From: Ruminococcus sp.
GTDB lineage: Bacteria > Bacillota > Clostridia > Oscillospirales > Acutalibacteraceae
Direction of reading: 5' to 3'
DNA length: 64,000 nt
Assembly: GCA_024403825.1 (NCBI GenBank)
Contig: JAKSRB010000002.1
Span: 1-64,000 of the forward strand
Shown here piece after piece: positions 61,447 through 64,000 of the stretch; positions within the stretch are counted from its first letter, which is position 1; every line of letters starts with the position of its first letter. A program made the translations under genes and the position numbers. The notes beneath the pieces are model-generated. The model made no database searches. It was given only the letters and a program-made list of their open reading frames with translations, and was not told where the DNA came from.

Positions 61447-62904
61447 TTAAGCTTCAAGCATTGCAAGTCCCTTTTCAAGTCTTGCAAGTGACTCTTCTCT
61501 TCCAAGTATATCAAGAATTTCTACGGCTCCACCAGGAGTTACTGTCTTTCCTGCCGCTGCAATTCTTACAGGCCACATTACTGTTCCGTTTTTAAGCTCT
61601 TTTTCAACAGCCATATTTATTAGACAATCATGAATTGCTGTTGCTGTCCACTCAGGCATAGACTTTAATCTCTCGTATGCCTCTCTTAATACTACAGGTG
61701 CATTTTCAAGATTTGTCTTACTCTTTTTGTTTACAAATAAATCTGTTGTGTATTCAGGAAGCTCTGCAAAAAAATCAAGCATTTCCGGAATTTGTGTAAG
61801 CTGTGTAGTTCTCTTCTGCAAAATTTCTGCAAATTTTACGAAAGGCATTTCCTTTTCACCAAATACCTTTTTATAATATGGCATTGCAGCTTCTGTAAAT
61901 TCTTCGGCTGTCATTGCCTTTATATATTCTCCGTTAAACCATGAAAGCTTGTCATAGTCAAATACGGAAGGTGATTTGCTGATTCCGTTTATATCAAAAT
62001 TCTTTTCAAGCTCTTCAAGTGTAAATATCTCCTGATTATCCTTAGGACACCAGCCAAGCAAAGCAATATAATTTATAATTGCCTGTGGCAAATATCCCTC
62101 ATCAATCAAATCATAAAATCCTGTTGCTCCATGACGCTTTGAAAGCTTTGAAACATTGCCGTCATCATCCTTGCCCATAATGAGTGGAAGATGAATATAA
62201 GTAGGAATTTCCCAGCCAAATGCCTCATATAAAAGATTATATTTAGGTGTTGAACTGAGATACTCACAGCCTCTTACTACATGAGTAATACCCATTGTAT
62301 GGTCATCAATTACATTAGCAAAATTATAGGTAGGGTATCCATCGGTCTTAATTAAAATCTGGTCCTGAAGCTCTGTGTTTTCAACAGTAATTTCTCCATA
62401 AACAGCATCAATAAATGTTGTAGTACCCTCAACAGGCATTTTCTGGCGGATTACATACGGTACGCCCTCAGCAAGAAGTCTGTCAATTTCCTCCTGTGGT
62501 AAATCTCTGCAATGGCGGTCATAACCTCCGCCTATGGTTTCATTCTGGATTTTTTCAAGTCTTTCCTTAGTGCAGAAACAACGATATGCCTTGCCCTCTT
62601 TTATAAGCTGTTCAGCATACGGCAGATACATATCCTTACGCTCTGACTGAACATATGGGCCAAAATCACCACCAATATCAGGACCTTCATCGTGCTTTAA
62701 TCCTGCAAGCTCCATTGTATTGTAAATAACATCAACAGCACCCTCAACAAGTCGTTCACGATCGGTATCCTCAATTCTGAGAACAAATTTTCCATTCTGT
62801 GATTTTGCTACAAGATACTCATAAAGTGCGGTTCTAAGGTTTCCGACATGCATAAAACCTGTAGGACTCGGAGCATATCTTGTGCGTACGGTATTATCAG
62901 CCAT
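61447..62904 (-). CDS. gltX: Glutamyl-tRNA synthetase
   Basis: A 485-residue class I synthetase. RYAPSPTGFMHVGNLRTALY is the HIGH-type motif and SKLSKRHGAT the KMSKS motif; RIEDTDRERLVEGA is conserved in GluRS. The C-terminal anticodon domain is complete. The frame extends to 62949; GGAGG before ATG 62904 (MADNTVRTRYAP) sets the start. Confidence 0.97.
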   Translation of the reverse strand: MADNTVRTRYAPSPTGFMHVGNLRTALYEYLVAKSQNGKFVLRIEDTDRERLVEGAVDVIYNTMELAGLKHDEGPDIGGDFGPYVQSERKDMYLPYAEQLIKEGKAYRCFCTKERLEKIQNETIGGGYDRHCRDLPQEEIDRLLAEGVPYVIRQKMPVEGTTTFIDAVYGEITVENTELQDQILIKTDGYPTYNFANVIDDHTMGITHVVRGCEYLSSTPKYNLLYEAFGWEIPTYIHLPLIMGKDDDGNVSKLSKRHGATGFYDLIDEGYLPQAIINYIALLGWCPKDNQEIFTLEELEKNFDINGISKSPSVFDYDKLSWFNGEYIKAMTAEEFTEAAMPYYKKVFGEKEMPFVKFAEILQKRTTQLTQIPEMLDFFAELPEYTTDLFVNKKSKTNLENAPVVLREAYERLKSMPEWTATAIHDCLINMAVEKELKNGTVMWPVRIAAAGKTVTPGGAVEILDILGREESLARLEKGLAMLEA

Positions 62905-62939
62905 ATTATACCTCCGAAAAATTAAATTTATACTGTATA

Positions 62940-62968
62940 AGTATAACACATTTACCTGAATTTTTCAA
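62940..62968 (-). promoter_or_regulatory. Promoter of gltX-glnS
   Basis: Minus strand TTGAAA (62968-62963), 17 bases, TATACT (62945-62940). Confidence 0.75.
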
Positions 62969-63021
62969 TATTTTTATGAAAGCCAATAAAAGCTCCGCTT
63001 TTCAACTACTATTATCAAAAC

Positions 63022-63063
63022 CTAAAAATAAGCTGTTTCGGTTTTACCCGAAACAGCCTACCT
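63022..63063 (-). terminator. Terminator of the LRR-dockerin gene
   Basis: Minus strand AGGCTGTTTCGG and CCGAAACAGCTT pair around GTAAAA, followed by ATTTTTAGG. Confidence 0.9.
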
Positions 63064-63104
63064 TTAGCCTATAATGTATTCAGTTATAACTTAATTTATC
63101 ATAA

Positions 63105-64000
63105 TCAGTCAAGCTTATCAACAAGACCAACAAGATATTTACGAATCATTGTAGCATCCTGAATTGATACACGACCATCGTGGTCAACATCAGCATACAT
63201 ACACTGCTCATTAGTTAGCTGAATAAGCTCTACAAGATGCTTCTGGATTAATGTAGCATCATTTACATCAACACTACCGCTTCCATCAACATCACCCATT
63301 ATTCCTGACAATGGGTCAACAAGCTCAAGATAGTTGTAACCACACTCAAGGCAGGTAGCTATCAAAGCACCCTTTCTCTTTGTAGTAGCAAAGGTTTCAA
63401 CACATACATCAAACTTATGCTCATGTTCATCAAGAATATAGTAATTATAAGCTGAGTTGCTTACTATGCTCATTACAGGGGATGTTGAGTATAGATATAT
63501 TGTAAGCTTCGGACAGCTCTTAAAGCTGTCAGTTGAAAATCCTGTTACTGAATTTGGAAGAAGAACAGCTGAAAGATTCTTACATGATGTAAATGCAGTA
63601 GGAGCAATAGTTGTAAGCTTATCATTAAACACAATACTGATAATACCCTCACAGCTTGAGAATGCATTCTTATCAATTACTGTAAGATTCTCATTGAAGT
63701 CAAGTGTTCTAAGACCAATACAGTTACTATAAGCATTATTACAGATTTTTGTAATAGTTGAAGGGAGAGCAATTTCACTAAAGCCTGTACAGCTTGCAAA
63801 TGCATAGCTTGCGATTTCAGTAATACCCTCAGGAAGCTTTATGCTTTCCATACCTGAACATCCAAAGAATGAATATGTACCTATTTTCTGAACAGTTTCA
63901 GGAATTGAGATTGTCTGTAATGATGCAGCACCTGCAAATGTATTTGCTGGAATTTCAGAAATACCATAAGGTATAGTCATATTTTCAATACATGAGCCTG
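63105..64000 (-). CDS. BspA-type leucine-rich-repeat protein with C-terminal dockerin (partial)
   Basis: The frame stays open to the right edge, so the N-terminus is missing. The visible part has about seven LRR_5 repeats of 22-23 residues (pattern LPEGITEIASYAFASCTGF and kin), a short segment with CxxCG (ATCLECGYNY), and a type I dockerin at the end with two calcium-loop helices (VNDATLIQKHLVEL and IQDATMIRKYLVGL). It is presumably exported and bound to a scaffoldin. LRR_5 repeats often serve in adhesion. No enzyme is seen in the portion present. Confidence 0.92.
   Translation of the reverse strand, partial: GSCIENMTIPYGISEIPANTFAGAASLQTISIPETVQKIGTYSFFGCSGMESIKLPEGITEIASYAFASCTGFSEIALPSTITKICNNAYSNCIGLRTLDFNENLTVIDKNAFSSCEGIISIVFNDKLTTIAPTAFTSCKNLSAVLLPNSVTGFSTDSFKSCPKLTIYLYSTSPVMSIVSNSAYNYYILDEHEHKFDVCVETFATTKRKGALIATCLECGYNYLELVDPLSGIMGDVDGSGSVDVNDATLIQKHLVELIQLTNEQCMYADVDHDGRVSIQDATMIRKYLVGLVDKLD

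Overview
The window reads as chromosome of an AT-rich, spore-forming, anaerobic gut Firmicute of the Ruminococcaceae/Oscillospiraceae. Three kinds of evidence support this: a complete spoIIIAA-AH operon and a spoIIGA-sigE pair; dockerin domains on three proteins, one of which also carries six CBM26-type starch-binding modules (an arrangement known from the Ruminococcus bromii amylosome); and typical clostridial promoters and ribosome sites. A Ruminococcus bromii-like organism is my best guess. It is inferred from gene content only.

Layout. 0-1.6 kb: the 3' end of a group II intron, a small membrane protein, a promoter-to-terminator noncoding RNA of unknown family, and tRNA-Arg. 1.6-8 kb: a co-directional housekeeping run on the minus strand (M18 aminopeptidase, lytic transglycosylase, coaE, tsaC/sua5, prfA, a 58-residue DUF951 gene, gph-like HAD phosphatase, cyclase family protein). 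8.2-9 kb: a DUF1624 membrane protein. 9-16.1 kb: a six-gene polyamine operon (speA, speE, carboxyspermidine dehydrogenase, nspC, aguA, aguB) preceded by a roughly 330-nt structured leader that ends in an intrinsic terminator. 16.3-18.7 kb: an MmcQ-like protein and a surface CHAP/SH3 protein with a QTG-type sorting tail. 18.8-23.5 kb: spoIIIA operon with a sigma-E-like promoter. 23.6-25.7 kb: thioesterase and acyl-CoA ligase. 26-27.1 kb: tRNA-Leu behind duplicated promoters, and trmO. 27.1-29.8 kb: a NACHT ATPase with a pentapeptide-repeat tail, a candidate immune gene. 29.9-32.8 kb: the multi-CBM26 dockerin protein. 33-36.4 kb: Tim44-like membrane protein, tsf, rpsB. 36.5-41 kb: SleB-like hydrolase, YlmC-type PRC protein, degV, spoIIGA-sigE. 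41-45.5 kb: GNAT, XRE regulator with a desulfoferrodoxin-like domain, pfkA-ppk1. 45.7-49.6 kb: CHAP/SH3/dockerin protein, a DUF6774-like protein with a Ser/His signal peptidase, and a cation antiporter behind a fluoride (crcB) riboswitch. 49.6-58.5 kb: one long operon thyX-tmk-GNAT-DJ1-fthC-mltG-U32-alaS. 58.5-63 kb: corA, glnS, gltX. 63-64 kb: a leucine-rich-repeat dockerin protein running off the right edge.

How the genes work together. speA, aguA and aguB take arginine to putrescine by way of agmatine. The carboxyspermidine pair, with speE as a possible second route, then makes spermidine. SpoIIGA activates pro-sigma-E, and sigma-E is the expected activator of the spoIIIA channel operon, whose upstream region matches its consensus. 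The dockerin proteins are presumably docked on cell-surface scaffoldins encoded elsewhere. The two CHAP paralogues show the same enzyme head tethered in two ways, one by a sorting signal and one by a dockerin. Several starts were moved from the longest open frame to a start with a good ribosome site; these are stated in each entry.
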